In this document: positions 53,796-62,910 of the stretch, piece by piece
Position numbering within the stretch: position 1 is the first letter of the stretch
How the letters are laid out: every line of letters starts with the position of its first letter
Source of the DNA: Dyadobacter frigoris
GTDB taxonomy: Bacteria > Bacteroidota > Bacteroidia > Cytophagales > Spirosomataceae
Assembly (NCBI RefSeq): GCF_005280585.1
Contig: NZ_SZVO01000006.1
Coordinates: forward strand, 248,001 to 312,000
DNA: 64,000 nt
Direction: 5' to 3'
The notes under the pieces: model-generated
Databases searched by the model: none
What the model was told of the DNA's origin: nothing
The model's input: only the letters and a program-made list of their open reading frames with translations
Translations under genes and position numbers: made by a program

Positions 53796-54095
53796 TTATT
53801 CTGCAACTGTACGGGCAATTGCCGATTTGTCAACAGTAAGTTTTACGCCTTTATCCAATTCAAGCGTTACCAAAGTTTCCTCAACTGCGTAAACTCTTGC
53901 ATGAATTCCACCAATTGTAACAACCTGATCACCTTTTTTGATAGCGCTCAAAAGTGTCTTAAGATCCTTTTGTTTCTTTTGCTGAGGGCGGATCATGAAG
54001 AAATAAAATACCCCGATAATCCCAACCCACATCACCACCTGATAAATCATGGCTTGTGAGCCACCTGCTGCTTGTAATAAAATAGAAAGTTTCAT
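53796..54095 (-). CDS. yajC: Preprotein translocase subunit YajC
   Basis: The 99-residue protein has a single transmembrane segment (about 17-35, MWVGIIGVFYFFMI) immediately followed by RPQQKKQKD, the YajC signature, then a small beta domain with KKGDQVVTIGGIHARVYAV. YajC joins SecDF at the membrane and helps protein export. It lies between DUF1573 and YbbR genes in the usual Bacteroidota arrangement, 72 bases after the DUF1573 gene. Confidence 0.95.
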   Translation of the reverse strand: MKLSILLQAAGGSQAMIYQVVMWVGIIGVFYFFMIRPQQKKQKDLKTLLSAIKKGDQVVTIGGIHARVYAVEETLVTLELDKGVKLTVDKSAIARTVAE

Positions 54096-54167
54096 TCTTG
54101 TATTAGGGTTATTAAGATAGTTAAACGAGATCTTTTTTTAATTCACTATCGGGAAACATCTCCCCGG

Positions 54168-54611
54168 CTATTTTGCCGCTTCTGCCTTAGGCGCTGCATT
54201 GACAATTCCTCTCAAACGTAATTCGGAATAGGCCGGATCGGTATTGGCATAAACTGTAACCGTTTTTACCTGCGGACCGGATTTGCCTTTGCTGTTAAAA
54301 CGAACTTTGATGCTGGATACAGCACTCGGAGCAATCGGTTCACGAGGCCATTCCGGGGTTGTACATCCACACGACGACGTAATATTATTCAGGATCAATG
54401 GATAAGGACCATCATTTTTGAAATGAAACGTATGTTCCACCACTTCTCCTTCCTGAATTGTACCAAAATCAAAAGAGGAACTGTCAGTCAAAGTAAAAAC
54501 GGGAAGTTTGATATCTCCCGTTTTTGAATCTTTTTTGCTTTCAGAACCTGAACAATTTACAAGCATTAATGCAATCCCCGAAAGAATTACGAATGCAGCA
54601 AGTTTTTTCAT
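54168..54611 (-). CDS. DUF1573 lipoprotein
   Basis: The 147-residue lipoprotein has lipobox LVNC with Cys20. The single Ig-like ASPM-SPD-2-Hydin/DUF1573 domain shows FDFGTIQEGEVVEHTFHFKNDG (read in two parts), ITSSCGCTTPEWP and IKVRFNSKGKSGPQVKTV. The CGC pair is a conserved feature of the family. Its role is unknown. It follows ytxH by 14 bases and precedes yajC, so it is co-transcribed with them. Confidence 0.9.
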   Translation of the reverse strand: MKKLAAFVILSGIALMLVNCSGSESKKDSKTGDIKLPVFTLTDSSSFDFGTIQEGEVVEHTFHFKNDGPYPLILNNITSSCGCTTPEWPREPIAPSAVSSIKVRFNSKGKSGPQVKTVTVYANTDPAYSELRLRGIVNAAPKAEAAK

Positions 54612-54625
54612 ACGTTAAGTTTAAA

Positions 54626-54928
54626 TCAGGTTGTCTGACTTTTTATTTGTGCCATCAGACGGTCTACATCTTCCAGCAATTTCTCAGCTTTTTCACGTGC
54701 ATCATTCACAACACGCTCACCTTCTGCTCTTGCGTAGCTGTCAGGCTGATTTTTCTTATCAATCAGATCTTCGATCACGTCCTGCAACTTTTCACGGTAT
54801 TTTGACAAACGATACGTCAACTGAGTACGAAGTACATTCCCTTTATCAGGAGCATAGAGAATTCCCAAAGCTGCTCCTGTTGCACATCCTGTCAAAAATG
54901 CAATTAAACTACGGCTCGATTTACTCAT
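54626..54928 (-). CDS. YtxH-like membrane-anchored stress protein
   Basis: The 100-residue protein has an N-terminal glycine-rich membrane segment (LIAFLTGCATGAALGILYAP) directly followed by DKGNVLRTQL, the YtxH pattern, and a charged helical tail predicted to be coiled-coil (KYREKLQDVIEDLIDKK, ARAEGERVVNDAREKAEKLL). YtxH proteins are envelope-associated general-stress proteins of unclear activity. It sits between nusB and the DUF1573 gene. Confidence 0.85.
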   Translation of the reverse strand: MSKSSRSLIAFLTGCATGAALGILYAPDKGNVLRTQLTYRLSKYREKLQDVIEDLIDKKNQPDSYARAEGERVVNDAREKAEKLLEDVDRLMAQIKSQTT

Positions 54929-55003
54929 GGCTTTATAATTTTAGCGGTTAGCCGCAACTGTTGATGATTAACTTTTAAATTAATTAACCTAAAACTTCTA
55001 TGC

Positions 55004-56170
55004 CTATTTATTATCTATCAATCCACGGCCACTTTTTCTGATGATACCCTGTGCTGCTAATTTAACAGAAAGTACATCAAGTACACCATTCACAAACTTA
55101 CCACTTTTGGGAGTACTATACCTTTTTGCGATCTCAATAAATTCATTGATCGTCACTTTTACAGGAATTCCCGGAAAATGGATTAACTCAGCCAAGGCTG
55201 TTTTCAGGATAATCATATCGACCAGAGCAATACGATCAAGTTCCCAGTTTTTCAGTTGTTCGTCAAGATAAAGATCGTACTGATCATTTTCTTCAATTAC
55301 ATACCGATACAATTCCTCAACAAAGAAACGATCTTCTTCCCAATCTTTTGTCAAAGGTGCCAAAGTGAAAGTTTCCGCAGTGTCGGCAGATTTCAAAGTT
55401 TTGATCGCCAAACCACGAATCAATTCACTATGATCAACCCAATATAAATCACGTTGTTCAAGAAATTCCAGCGGAATTTCGTGTTTCAGAATTACCTGAC
55501 GCAATATATATTGTACAAGCTGTTGGTCTTCTTCCGGCGTATGTTCAACTTTATTACAATATTCCTCATAAGTCGCATCCTTACGTAATGCCTCACGATA
55601 CGTTTTGCGTATCATGTTCATATCATTACTCCAGCTGATACCATTTCTGATTATTTCCTCTTCAAGCGTTTTATCTTCCTGCAAAACGATGATAACACGA
55701 TTTGTATTTAATCCGCCATTTTTGGAAAAAGGAGCTTCCGGATCATCATATTTCCGCTCACGATCAAGTTTTGACTGATATGAAAGTTCAAGTAACATGG
55801 ACAAAACGCGAATAAAATCTACGTAGATTGATTCCGTTTCATTCAGTACCCGGCGAACCATTTTCTCTCCATCCGCCACAGTCTGTCTTTTGTAGGCCTG
55901 ATATGCACTGCCTGCAAATTTTGCCACGTCAGCAGAAACGTCATCATTCGGTTTTAATTCACCGGTTTTGATAAGTTCGTCCAGCGCTGCTCCTGCCAAA
56001 TGTTTGTTGTTCGTCAATTTTTGCTTGTCCTGAAATTCCATGGAATTCAAATCAGGCGCAAACGCTTCTTCAATCTGATCCAAAGCAAGTAAACGATTGG
56101 CATCAGCAGTTAATTTGCGTGCGTAAAGAGCCTGAACAGCTTTTGTTCGTAATAATCTTCTATTCAGCAT
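55004..56170 (-). CDS. nusB: Transcription antitermination factor NusB, long Bacteroidota form
   Basis: The 388-residue protein starts MLNRRLLRTKAVQALYARK, the RNA-binding first helix of NusB, and its C-terminal 130 residues hold the rest of the NusB fold (NWELDRIALVDMIILKTALAELI, GIPVKVTINEFIEIAKRYS, KSGKFVNGVLDVL). About 200 residues separate these, so it is more than twice the length of E. coli NusB, as usual in Bacteroidota. NusB works with NusE in rRNA antitermination. It is first in the nusB-ytxH-DUF1573-yajC block; TAATTTTG at 56281-56288 may be its -7 element. Confidence 0.92.
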   Translation of the reverse strand: MLNRRLLRTKAVQALYARKLTADANRLLALDQIEEAFAPDLNSMEFQDKQKLTNNKHLAGAALDELIKTGELKPNDDVSADVAKFAGSAYQAYKRQTVADGEKMVRRVLNETESIYVDFIRVLSMLLELSYQSKLDRERKYDDPEAPFSKNGGLNTNRVIIVLQEDKTLEEEIIRNGISWSNDMNMIRKTYREALRKDATYEEYCNKVEHTPEEDQQLVQYILRQVILKHEIPLEFLEQRDLYWVDHSELIRGLAIKTLKSADTAETFTLAPLTKDWEEDRFFVEELYRYVIEENDQYDLYLDEQLKNWELDRIALVDMIILKTALAELIHFPGIPVKVTINEFIEIAKRYSTPKSGKFVNGVLDVLSVKLAAQGIIRKSGRGLIDNK

Positions 56171-56531
56171 AAGCCGGAATACTAATTGGGTAAAAGGTAC
56201 AGTAAACCAAAGAACGGGTCTGCGTTTTCAGCAAGGTTTTTATTTTATCAATCCCCCGCGTTAATATTTAAAATTGACCGCAAAATTAGACTATTTTGTT
56301 TAGAAATGGAAAAATCGTGGCGATGGTTTTACATTTGCAACGTTTTAAAACATTTGAATGTTGGTATTGAAGCACCCGTAAATCGGTTCAAAAATCTTCT
56401 GGTTTGGAAAAACCGGGATTTATCAATTTAAGTATTTACTTCAAAGCGGATAATCGATTAAGTGTGAAATGGATAACGGCCAAATAAATCACTGAAAATT
56501 AACGCAAATACAAAATCAACTCTATTAACAC
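56171..56531. other. Divergent intergenic region nusB / ABC exporter
   Basis: About 360 AT-rich bases between divergent genes. It contains TAATTTTG (minus, 56281-56288) and TACATTTG (plus, 56330-56337), both matching TAnnTTTG but without -33 boxes at standard spacing. An 81-codon plus-strand frame here has unlikely composition and is not called. Confidence 0.45.
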
Positions 56532-58313
56532 GTGAAAGCACTTAAGTACCTCAATAAGTACTTCTTGAAATATAAATGGTATCTTATTTTAGGAACAATT
56601 TTTACCATTATTTCTAATCTTTTCGGAATTATTCCCGCACAATTGGTTCGCTATGCACTCGATTTGGTCAGCGAAACCTTGGATGTGTATTATTTATTTG
56701 CAGGTTCCAAGCTGCAAAGTGAAATGTACGACACTTTCGCTTTCACGATTTTGTTATATGGTCTGCTCATTTTGGCAATGGCACTTTTGAAAGGAATTTT
56801 TCTTTTTCTGGTTCGCCAAACGATCATTGTGATGTCACGTCATATTGAGTATGAATTGAAAAATGATGTTTATAATCATTACCAGACTTTACCGACAAGC
56901 TTTTTCAGAAATCATAATACCGGTGATTTAATGGCGCGAATTTCCGAAGATGTGAGCAATGTCAGAATGTATGTTGGCCCATCTTTAATGTATGGCGTCA
57001 ATCTGATCGTGCTTTTTGTCCTGGTTATTTCTTATATGCTGACCGTTAGTACCAAACTTACAGTTTATGTTTTGATACCGCTGCCGCTGCTTTCCATCAG
57101 CATTTATGTGGTGAACAATATCATGATGAAACGATCGCAGGAAATCCAGAAACAGCTTTCAGCGCTTTCAACTTATGTTCAGGAAGCGTTTTCAGGAATC
57201 AGGGTGATTAAATCTTTTGTTCAGGAAAAACATTCTTTTACCAATTTTCAGACTGAGGCCGAAGATTTCAAGAATAAATCACTCGGTTTGGCAAAAGTTG
57301 ACGCAATCTTCTACCCGATAATTGTCCTGCTTATCGGTATCAGTAATATTTTGATTATTTACGTCGGCGGAAAAGAAATTATGAATGGCAATCTGACGCC
57401 GGGGAATATTACAGAATTTATCCTTTACGTTAACATATTGACGTGGCCGGTTATGGCGCTTGGCTGGACAACGAGCCAGATCCAACGCGCAGCTTCTTCT
57501 CAAACACGTATCAATGAATTTTTGAACGAAAAAAACACGCTTGTTTCTGACAAGAATATCAAGAAAGAACTTGACGGAATTATCACTTTCAAAAACGTAG
57601 GATTTAAATATCCGGATTCCGGAATTCAGGCGATTGAAAACTTTGATCTGGAAATAAAACATGGTGAAAGCGTTGCGATTCTTGGAACAACCGGTTCTGG
57701 AAAAAGTACGTTAGCACATTTATTATGCCGCCTTTACGATCCGACGGAAGGTGAAATCCTGATCGATAATATCCCGCTTAAAGATTACGATGTTCATGCT
57801 TTCCGCCGTCAGTTGGGTTATGTTCCGCAGGATGTTTTTCTTTTCTCCGATTCTATTGAAAACAATGTGCGCTTTGGAACAAAAAATATGCCACACGACC
57901 GCATTGAACAGGCCGTGAAAGATGCAGATCTGTACCAGAACATTCTGAGTTTTCCGCAAGGATTTGATACGCGATTGGGAGAAAGGGGAATTACATTATC
58001 CGGTGGACAAAAACAGCGTCTTTCCATTGCCCGCGCTATCGCCCGTGATCCTAAAATACTGATATTGGATGATTGCCTTTCTGCGGTTGATACGAACACA
58101 GAAAATATTATTCTGAATAACTTAAAACGTATCATGGACCAGCGGACTTCCGTGATTATTTCCCACCGGGTTTCTTCTGCAAAACTTGCCGATAAAATTG
58201 TAGTGCTTCATGAAGGCCGGATTGTTGAACAAGGCACGCATACGAACCTTATGGCAAAAAACGGCGCGTATAAGGAATTGTATGAAAAACAGTTGCTAGC
58301 CGAAGAGGTATAA
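56532..58313 (+). CDS. ABC exporter, fused permease and ATPase (MsbA-like)
   Basis: The 593-residue half-transporter has six predicted transmembrane segments in residues 15-310, then the ATPase domain: Walker A LGTTGSGKST, Q-loop VPQDVFLF, signature LSGGQKQR, Walker B LILDDCLSAVD and switch His SHRVSSAK. After Walker B the catalytic Glu is replaced by Asp, as in the degenerate half of some heterodimeric exporters, so it may need a partner encoded elsewhere. Substrate (lipid, peptide or drug) is not evident. A strong terminator follows at once. Confidence 0.93.
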   Translation: MKALKYLNKYFLKYKWYLILGTIFTIISNLFGIIPAQLVRYALDLVSETLDVYYLFAGSKLQSEMYDTFAFTILLYGLLILAMALLKGIFLFLVRQTIIVMSRHIEYELKNDVYNHYQTLPTSFFRNHNTGDLMARISEDVSNVRMYVGPSLMYGVNLIVLFVLVISYMLTVSTKLTVYVLIPLPLLSISIYVVNNIMMKRSQEIQKQLSALSTYVQEAFSGIRVIKSFVQEKHSFTNFQTEAEDFKNKSLGLAKVDAIFYPIIVLLIGISNILIIYVGGKEIMNGNLTPGNITEFILYVNILTWPVMALGWTTSQIQRAASSQTRINEFLNEKNTLVSDKNIKKELDGIITFKNVGFKYPDSGIQAIENFDLEIKHGESVAILGTTGSGKSTLAHLLCRLYDPTEGEILIDNIPLKDYDVHAFRRQLGYVPQDVFLFSDSIENNVRFGTKNMPHDRIEQAVKDADLYQNILSFPQGFDTRLGERGITLSGGQKQRLSIARAIARDPKILILDDCLSAVDTNTENIILNNLKRIMDQRTSVIISHRVSSAKLADKIVVLHEGRIVEQGTHTNLMAKNGAYKELYEKQLLAEEV

Positions 58314-58336
58314 AATAATCTCTTTTAAAAATATAC

Positions 58337-58368
58337 TAAAAGTCACCAATTGGTGACTTTATTTTTTA
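58337..58368 (+). terminator. Rho-independent terminator after the ABC exporter
   Basis: AAAGTCACC-AATT-GGTGACTTT (58339-58360) is a perfect palindrome followed by ATTTTTT. Confidence 0.9.
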
Positions 58369-58737
58369 TTTCTTCTTTTCAAAATTCTATTTTTCCTCAA
58401 TTTGCCTTTCAAACAAATAACCATTTGTACTATTGAAATATTAAATTGAACCATTCTTTACAAAACTATCACTTGTACTTTTCTACACCCGATAAAATAA
58501 TTTTTCAAAAGCCCTAATCAATAAGCAAATCATGCTTTAATATGGACTTTAAAAAATATTAAGTTATTTTATTTTGTATTTTACAAATACAGCAATACAT
58601 TTACATTGTCAATGCAGAAAAAACAAAACGAAATTTATATTCATATATCTACCGGCCGCACCTGAAGAATATGAATTTTATAAGTTTAAAGAACGCAACG
58701 CTTCTCAAATAATGAAGATGTTCATCGTCGTTCTTTA
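58369..58737. other. AT-rich region without a supported gene
   Basis: About 370 bases with no conserved-looking frame on the plus strand. On the minus strand 58650-58768 an open frame (VCLIKNDDEHLHYL then SVAFFKLIKFIFF) could continue the decayed sequence described next, but the support is weak. Confidence 0.35.
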
Positions 58738-59123
58738 TCAGACACACATCATTATCCTGTAAAACTTAGTGTCATTTTTCAGAATAAGTTTGCCCTCAGG
58801 CTTATTCAATTGATTTGAAAATTCAAACAATTCCTTCCAGGGATCTAAACCACTTTTAAAGAGTAAGTTTTAACTGTATCTGTCAGACATTCACGCGTGC
58901 GGGCTTCAATCGTATTGACTTTTACAGCTATTTGATCAGGATTAACAGCAGCATTCTAATTTAGGAAACTCTAGATTATTTATTAGGCAAAACGGTCGTT
59001 ACAGCATTTACGACCCTTGGGAATACTATGCGCTTAGTCTTCTCTTTCAGACTATTGATAGCATAATCCAGGCTCTGAATGTTGTTTTTATCGGAACTCC
59101 AATTCACTAACTTATCGAACATC
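58738..59123 (-). pseudogene. Probable decayed coding sequence upstream of the TonB receptor
   Basis: The minus strand has protein-like pieces in different frames. 58845-58955 reads NAAVNPDQIAVKVNTIEA and then RTRECLTDTVKTYSLK before a stop; one base shift at about 58854 opens SGLDPWKELFEFSNQLNKP then EGKLILKNDTKFYRIMMCV (58738-58854). Further upstream, 58976-59123 gives MMFDKLVNWSSDKNNIQSLD, YAINSLKEKTKRIVFPRVV and NAVTTVLPNK and stops. The pieces look like one or two genes broken by frameshift and stops. No family is recognised, so the call is tentative. Confidence 0.3.
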
Positions 59124-62100
59124 ATGACGAAATCATTACCATTTAGTGTCAGGTTTGTAATACTTGTAGTCATTTGCACCTTACTGACCAACCTATTATT
59201 TGCTCAGCAAAAAACAATTTCCGGACGAGTTATTGCAACTGAGGACGGAGCCGGGCTCCCAGGCGTTAGTATTGTTGTAAAAGGTACTAATGTTGGAGCA
59301 ATAACAGGGGCCGACGGGACGTACAAATTGGCAGTACCAGGCGAAAAAGCAGTATTATCTTTTTCTTTCGTTGGTTTTGCAACACAAGAAAAAACAGTTG
59401 GTTCTTCCGGCACAATTGATGTATCTCTTGAAAGTGATACCAAACAATTTTCTGAACTTGTCGTAATCGGTTCACGGAATTCATCCCGTACCAAACTGGA
59501 TACTCCAGCGCCTGTGGATGTAATTTCAGTTGCGAAAATATCTCAAAACATGCCTCAGACGGAATTAGGGCAGCTTTTAAAGCAAGTAGCACCGTCATTT
59601 AACTCACTCAAAATACCAGGAGGAGACCTTGCTTCTCACGTAGATGCCGTGCAGCTGCGAAACCAACCCCCTAACCAGACATTAGTTTTATTGAACGGAA
59701 AACGCCGTCATTCGTCTTCATTGCTTTTGGTAGCAAATAATTCCGGTCCGTCGACAACCGTTGATATGCGGACAATTCCTTTGGCAGCTGTTGAAAAAGT
59801 TGAAATTCTTCGTGACGGTGCAGCAGCACAGTATGGTTCTGATGCCATCGCTGGTGTTGTGAACATGGAATTGAAAAAAAGCGTAGGTGTTTTTACTGGT
59901 ATGTACAATACTGGTTTTTATGCAAACGCAGGTTTGGCCAAAAATAAAGATATCGACAAATTTGGTACCGATGGAAAGTTACAGCAATTCATGGGCAACT
60001 ACGGTTTTGCTTTGGGCGATAAGGGGGGTTTTATCAACCTTACTTTTGAATTAAGTCAGCAGGGAAAAACGAGCCGTGTGCCAAAAGGCGGATACAGCGG
60101 AGCCGTTTTTGATGACAGCTATTTGAACAACACAAGAAAAGATGAGTACGGACAGACGATTATTACAAACCCGGAACTGATTGCAAGTCCAGACAACGCA
60201 TCACTTAAAACAGATCAGGGATTGCAAGACGCCCGTGGATTGAAAAAGAAGGATTTTGAGATGATCAACGGTTTGAGTAAAGTAGAAAACGGGACTATTT
60301 TCATGAACATGGCTATCCCGTTAGGGCCAATGAAAGGAAATGAATTCTACGCTTTCGGTGGACTTAATTACCGAAATACATTGAGCGGCTGCTACTATCG
60401 TTTCCCTCGTCAGCAGGATCGTTTCTTAAATGACCTTTATCCAAATGGATTTTTGCCTCAGCTGACTTCCAACATTTCTGACAGATCTTTAACGATGGGT
60501 GTTAAAGGAAAAGCAGGGATTTTTGATGTAGATTTCAGTAATTCATTCGGAAACAGCAAGTTTGGTTTTGGTATGGTCAATACGATGAACGCATCTTACG
60601 GACCTTCGACACCGACAACGATGCGTCTTGGAGACAACAATTTCATCCAGAATACAACCAATCTTGGCTTAACCAAGTTGTTTGAAAATCCAGGAAACGG
60701 CGCGCTTAAAAGTGTCAACGTAGCCTTCGGAGCTGAAATGCGTATAGAAAATTATCAAATCAAAGCAGGTCAGAAAGAATCGTATACCAAAGGGGATTAT
60801 GGTACTTTCACAGCTCCTTCTGATAACTACAACTACACAAAAAATGTAAACAAGGATGTAAAATCTGAACAAACGATCAAAACAATAACCGGTGCAGATT
60901 CTACGGTTTATGTTGATTTGATCCTTCCTTACAAAGGCGACAAAGTGGACATCAAAGGATATTCTCCAAACTGTCAGTGTTTCCGCGGATTTGCTCCTGA
61001 GCAGGAAACAAACGCTTTCCGTTCTGTAATGGCAGGTTATGTGGATGTTGAAGTCGACGTAACAAAACGATTCATGGTTGAAGGTGCAGCACGTTACGAG
61101 CATTACAGTGATTTCGGTGGTGTTTTGACCGGTAAATTCGCAACACGTTATTCGATCGTTCCGGATATGTTTGCCGTTCGTGGTTCTATCAGCACTGGTT
61201 TCCGTGCACCAAGTCTTCAGGAATTGTATTATGCACAAACTTCAACTGGTTTCACACCGGGTGGCGTTCCTTTTGATCAGGGATATTTCACAAACAACAG
61301 TACAGCTGCAAAAGCACTTGGTATTCCAAAATTGAAACAGGAACGTTCGACAAACATCAGTTTCGGTCTTACTTCTCAATTAATCACCGGTCTTGAAGTA
61401 ACTGCGGATGCTTATTACATCCATATCAAAGACAAGATCATCCAGACTGGTGGTTTTGGTGGTAGCGTAATCGGTGGCAATTTCAGTAACATTATTACTG
61501 CTGACGGTATCGCTCAATTCTTTACCAACGCTGCGGACGTTGAAACAAAAGGGATTGACCTTGTAGCTAATTACCGTACGGTTGTAGGAAGAGGCGGCCA
61601 AATGACTTTCTCTCTTGCTGCAAACTGGAATACTGTTGCATTCACGAAAGTTTATCCTGCTTCTCTAAATATTGGCGCAAATAATACTTTGCCAACAGAT
61701 CCGACTTTGCGCGCCCAATATCTTTCTGATATCTACCTTAACCGTAGTTCTCGCGGAAGTTTTGAAAGAGGGAATCCACGTCAGAAATACATTGCTTCTA
61801 TCGTTTATACAAAAGGACCTTTGTCTGCGATGATCCGTGGTGTTTATTATGGCGGTGTGAATTATTACAGTAACTATCATGAAACCGACGATATCACTTC
61901 TCCTTATGCAGATTATACTTTGGGAGCTCGTGCAACAATGGATTTGAGTGTTAGTTACCAGGTTTTGAAAGCACTTCGTGTTTCAATTGGCGGGGATAAT
62001 GTTACAAATACATATCCAACAAAAACACGTACCGACTTGACAGATTCTGGCCGTTTTGCTTACGACAATTATCAGATGGGATATCAGGGTGCATACTATT

Positions 62101-62126
62101 ACGCACGTATGAGCTTCCAGTTCTAA
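59124..62126 (+). CDS. TonB-dependent receptor (without SusD partner)
   Basis: ATG at 59124 gives a normal signal peptide (MTKSLPFSVRF...LLFAQ) and a 1000-residue product; the longer frame from 59079 adds a non-signal leader. After a carboxypeptidase-regulatory-like domain (SGRVIATEDGAGLPGVSIVV) come FSELVVIGSRNSSRTKLDTP, a plug (QTLVLLNGKRRHSSSLL, KVEILRDGAAAQYGSDAIAGVVN) and the barrel (GSISTGFRAPSLQELYYAQT, final YYARMSFQF). It lacks the SusC signature and no SusD follows, which suggests import of a small ligand such as a siderophore or cofactor. A CQCF cysteine pair lies in an external-loop region. Confidence 0.9.
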   Translation: MTKSLPFSVRFVILVVICTLLTNLLFAQQKTISGRVIATEDGAGLPGVSIVVKGTNVGAITGADGTYKLAVPGEKAVLSFSFVGFATQEKTVGSSGTIDVSLESDTKQFSELVVIGSRNSSRTKLDTPAPVDVISVAKISQNMPQTELGQLLKQVAPSFNSLKIPGGDLASHVDAVQLRNQPPNQTLVLLNGKRRHSSSLLLVANNSGPSTTVDMRTIPLAAVEKVEILRDGAAAQYGSDAIAGVVNMELKKSVGVFTGMYNTGFYANAGLAKNKDIDKFGTDGKLQQFMGNYGFALGDKGGFINLTFELSQQGKTSRVPKGGYSGAVFDDSYLNNTRKDEYGQTIITNPELIASPDNASLKTDQGLQDARGLKKKDFEMINGLSKVENGTIFMNMAIPLGPMKGNEFYAFGGLNYRNTLSGCYYRFPRQQDRFLNDLYPNGFLPQLTSNISDRSLTMGVKGKAGIFDVDFSNSFGNSKFGFGMVNTMNASYGPSTPTTMRLGDNNFIQNTTNLGLTKLFENPGNGALKSVNVAFGAEMRIENYQIKAGQKESYTKGDYGTFTAPSDNYNYTKNVNKDVKSEQTIKTITGADSTVYVDLILPYKGDKVDIKGYSPNCQCFRGFAPEQETNAFRSVMAGYVDVEVDVTKRFMVEGAARYEHYSDFGGVLTGKFATRYSIVPDMFAVRGSISTGFRAPSLQELYYAQTSTGFTPGGVPFDQGYFTNNSTAAKALGIPKLKQERSTNISFGLTSQLITGLEVTADAYYIHIKDKIIQTGGFGGSVIGGNFSNIITADGIAQFFTNAADVETKGIDLVANYRTVVGRGGQMTFSLAANWNTVAFTKVYPASLNIGANNTLPTDPTLRAQYLSDIYLNRSSRGSFERGNPRQKYIASIVYTKGPLSAMIRGVYYGGVNYYSNYHETDDITSPYADYTLGARATMDLSVSYQVLKALRVSIGGDNVTNTYPTKTRTDLTDSGRFAYDNYQMGYQGAYYYARMSFQF

Positions 62127-62141
62127 GAAGTTACACTCCCC

Positions 62142-62196
62142 AAAATAAAGGCATAATTAGTTGTGACAACGTCCTCTAATTATGCCTTTATTTTTA
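62142..62196. terminator. Bidirectional terminator between convergent genes
   Basis: AAAATAAAGGCATAATTAG (62142-62160) pairs with 62176-62194; T-rich sequence on both sides lets it serve the TonB receptor (plus) and the oxygenase (minus). Confidence 0.9.
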
Positions 62197-62228
62197 TTCA
62201 ACTATGTGATAATTATCGCAAATATTAA

Positions 62229-62825
62229 TCAAGCCTTATGAATCCAGCAATTAACCGCAAAACGCCAGTCTTTAAAATCCACTCCAGGTGCAATTACCGG
62301 CAGCACTTCATGAGGCGCAAAGGAAGGAAACACAAGTAAAGAATTGTTATCCGGTGAGATATCTTTGGGCTTTTCATCTTCCTCCCCGATTGGTATCGTA
62401 TGAAGCCTTAAATTTCCTCCTTCAAATTTCCTGGGAATACTATGCAGATAATACACTGCACTTATCACCCTTGGATTTTCGGTTTTTTCGTGCACCGCCG
62501 TATCAATGTGGGCTGTAAAAAGAGCTCCGTCGCCATGCGCGGCAAACTGTACTTCTATTTCTCCAATATTAAATCTGGATAATTTTAAAGCCGTAATCAT
62601 TTCCGGAATTAACTTGCTGATACCCTCCTGAATAATATTTTTATAAATACCGCAATCATGAAGTGTTAAAGAAATACGCGAATCAGACACATGCTGAGTG
62701 CCTTTACTATAAACAACTGATGGCTTAAAATCCAATTGTTTGTCAACTGCATAAGCCAATATCTCTGCATTCAATTCATCACTAAAAAAGTTTTGAAGAT
62801 GCATGTGGGGAAATAATCTAGCCAT
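62229..62825 (-). CDS. 2-oxoglutarate/Fe(II)-dependent oxygenase (prolyl-hydroxylase-like)
   Basis: The 198-residue protein has the double-stranded beta-helix pattern of 2OG-Fe(II) oxygenases: FTAHIDTAVH with the HxD iron ligands, VISAVYYLHSIPRKFEGGNLRLH, then VFPSFAPHEVLPV giving the distal His, and DWRFAVNCWIH with the Arg that binds 2-oxoglutarate. It most resembles the prolyl-4-hydroxylase-like branch. Cytoplasmic. It converges with a TonB-dependent receptor gene, a pairing that recalls fiu-ybiX, but the protein is not obviously YbiX itself. Substrate unknown. Confidence 0.88.
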   Translation of the reverse strand: MARLFPHMHLQNFFSDELNAEILAYAVDKQLDFKPSVVYSKGTQHVSDSRISLTLHDCGIYKNIIQEGISKLIPEMITALKLSRFNIGEIEVQFAAHGDGALFTAHIDTAVHEKTENPRVISAVYYLHSIPRKFEGGNLRLHTIPIGEEDEKPKDISPDNNSLLVFPSFAPHEVLPVIAPGVDFKDWRFAVNCWIHKA

Positions 62826-62910
62826 TAAATTTTAATATAACATTGGATAAAACAAATTTCAATTCAATATTTAATTGTGGAAACATGCCATTTCATTGCT
62901 GCCGAAAATT

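Noticed and set aside
56186..56431. 81-residue frame between nusB and the ABC exporter
   Set aside because: Cysteine/tryptophan-rich odd composition, no homology signal and no start context; likely chance.
58574..58762. 62-residue plus-strand frame
   Set aside because: Low-complexity composition and antisense to a protein-like minus-strand stretch.
60669..61238. 189-residue minus-strand frame inside the TonB receptor
   Set aside because: Antisense shadow of a well-supported coding region, cysteine- and phenylalanine-rich with no protein-like pattern.
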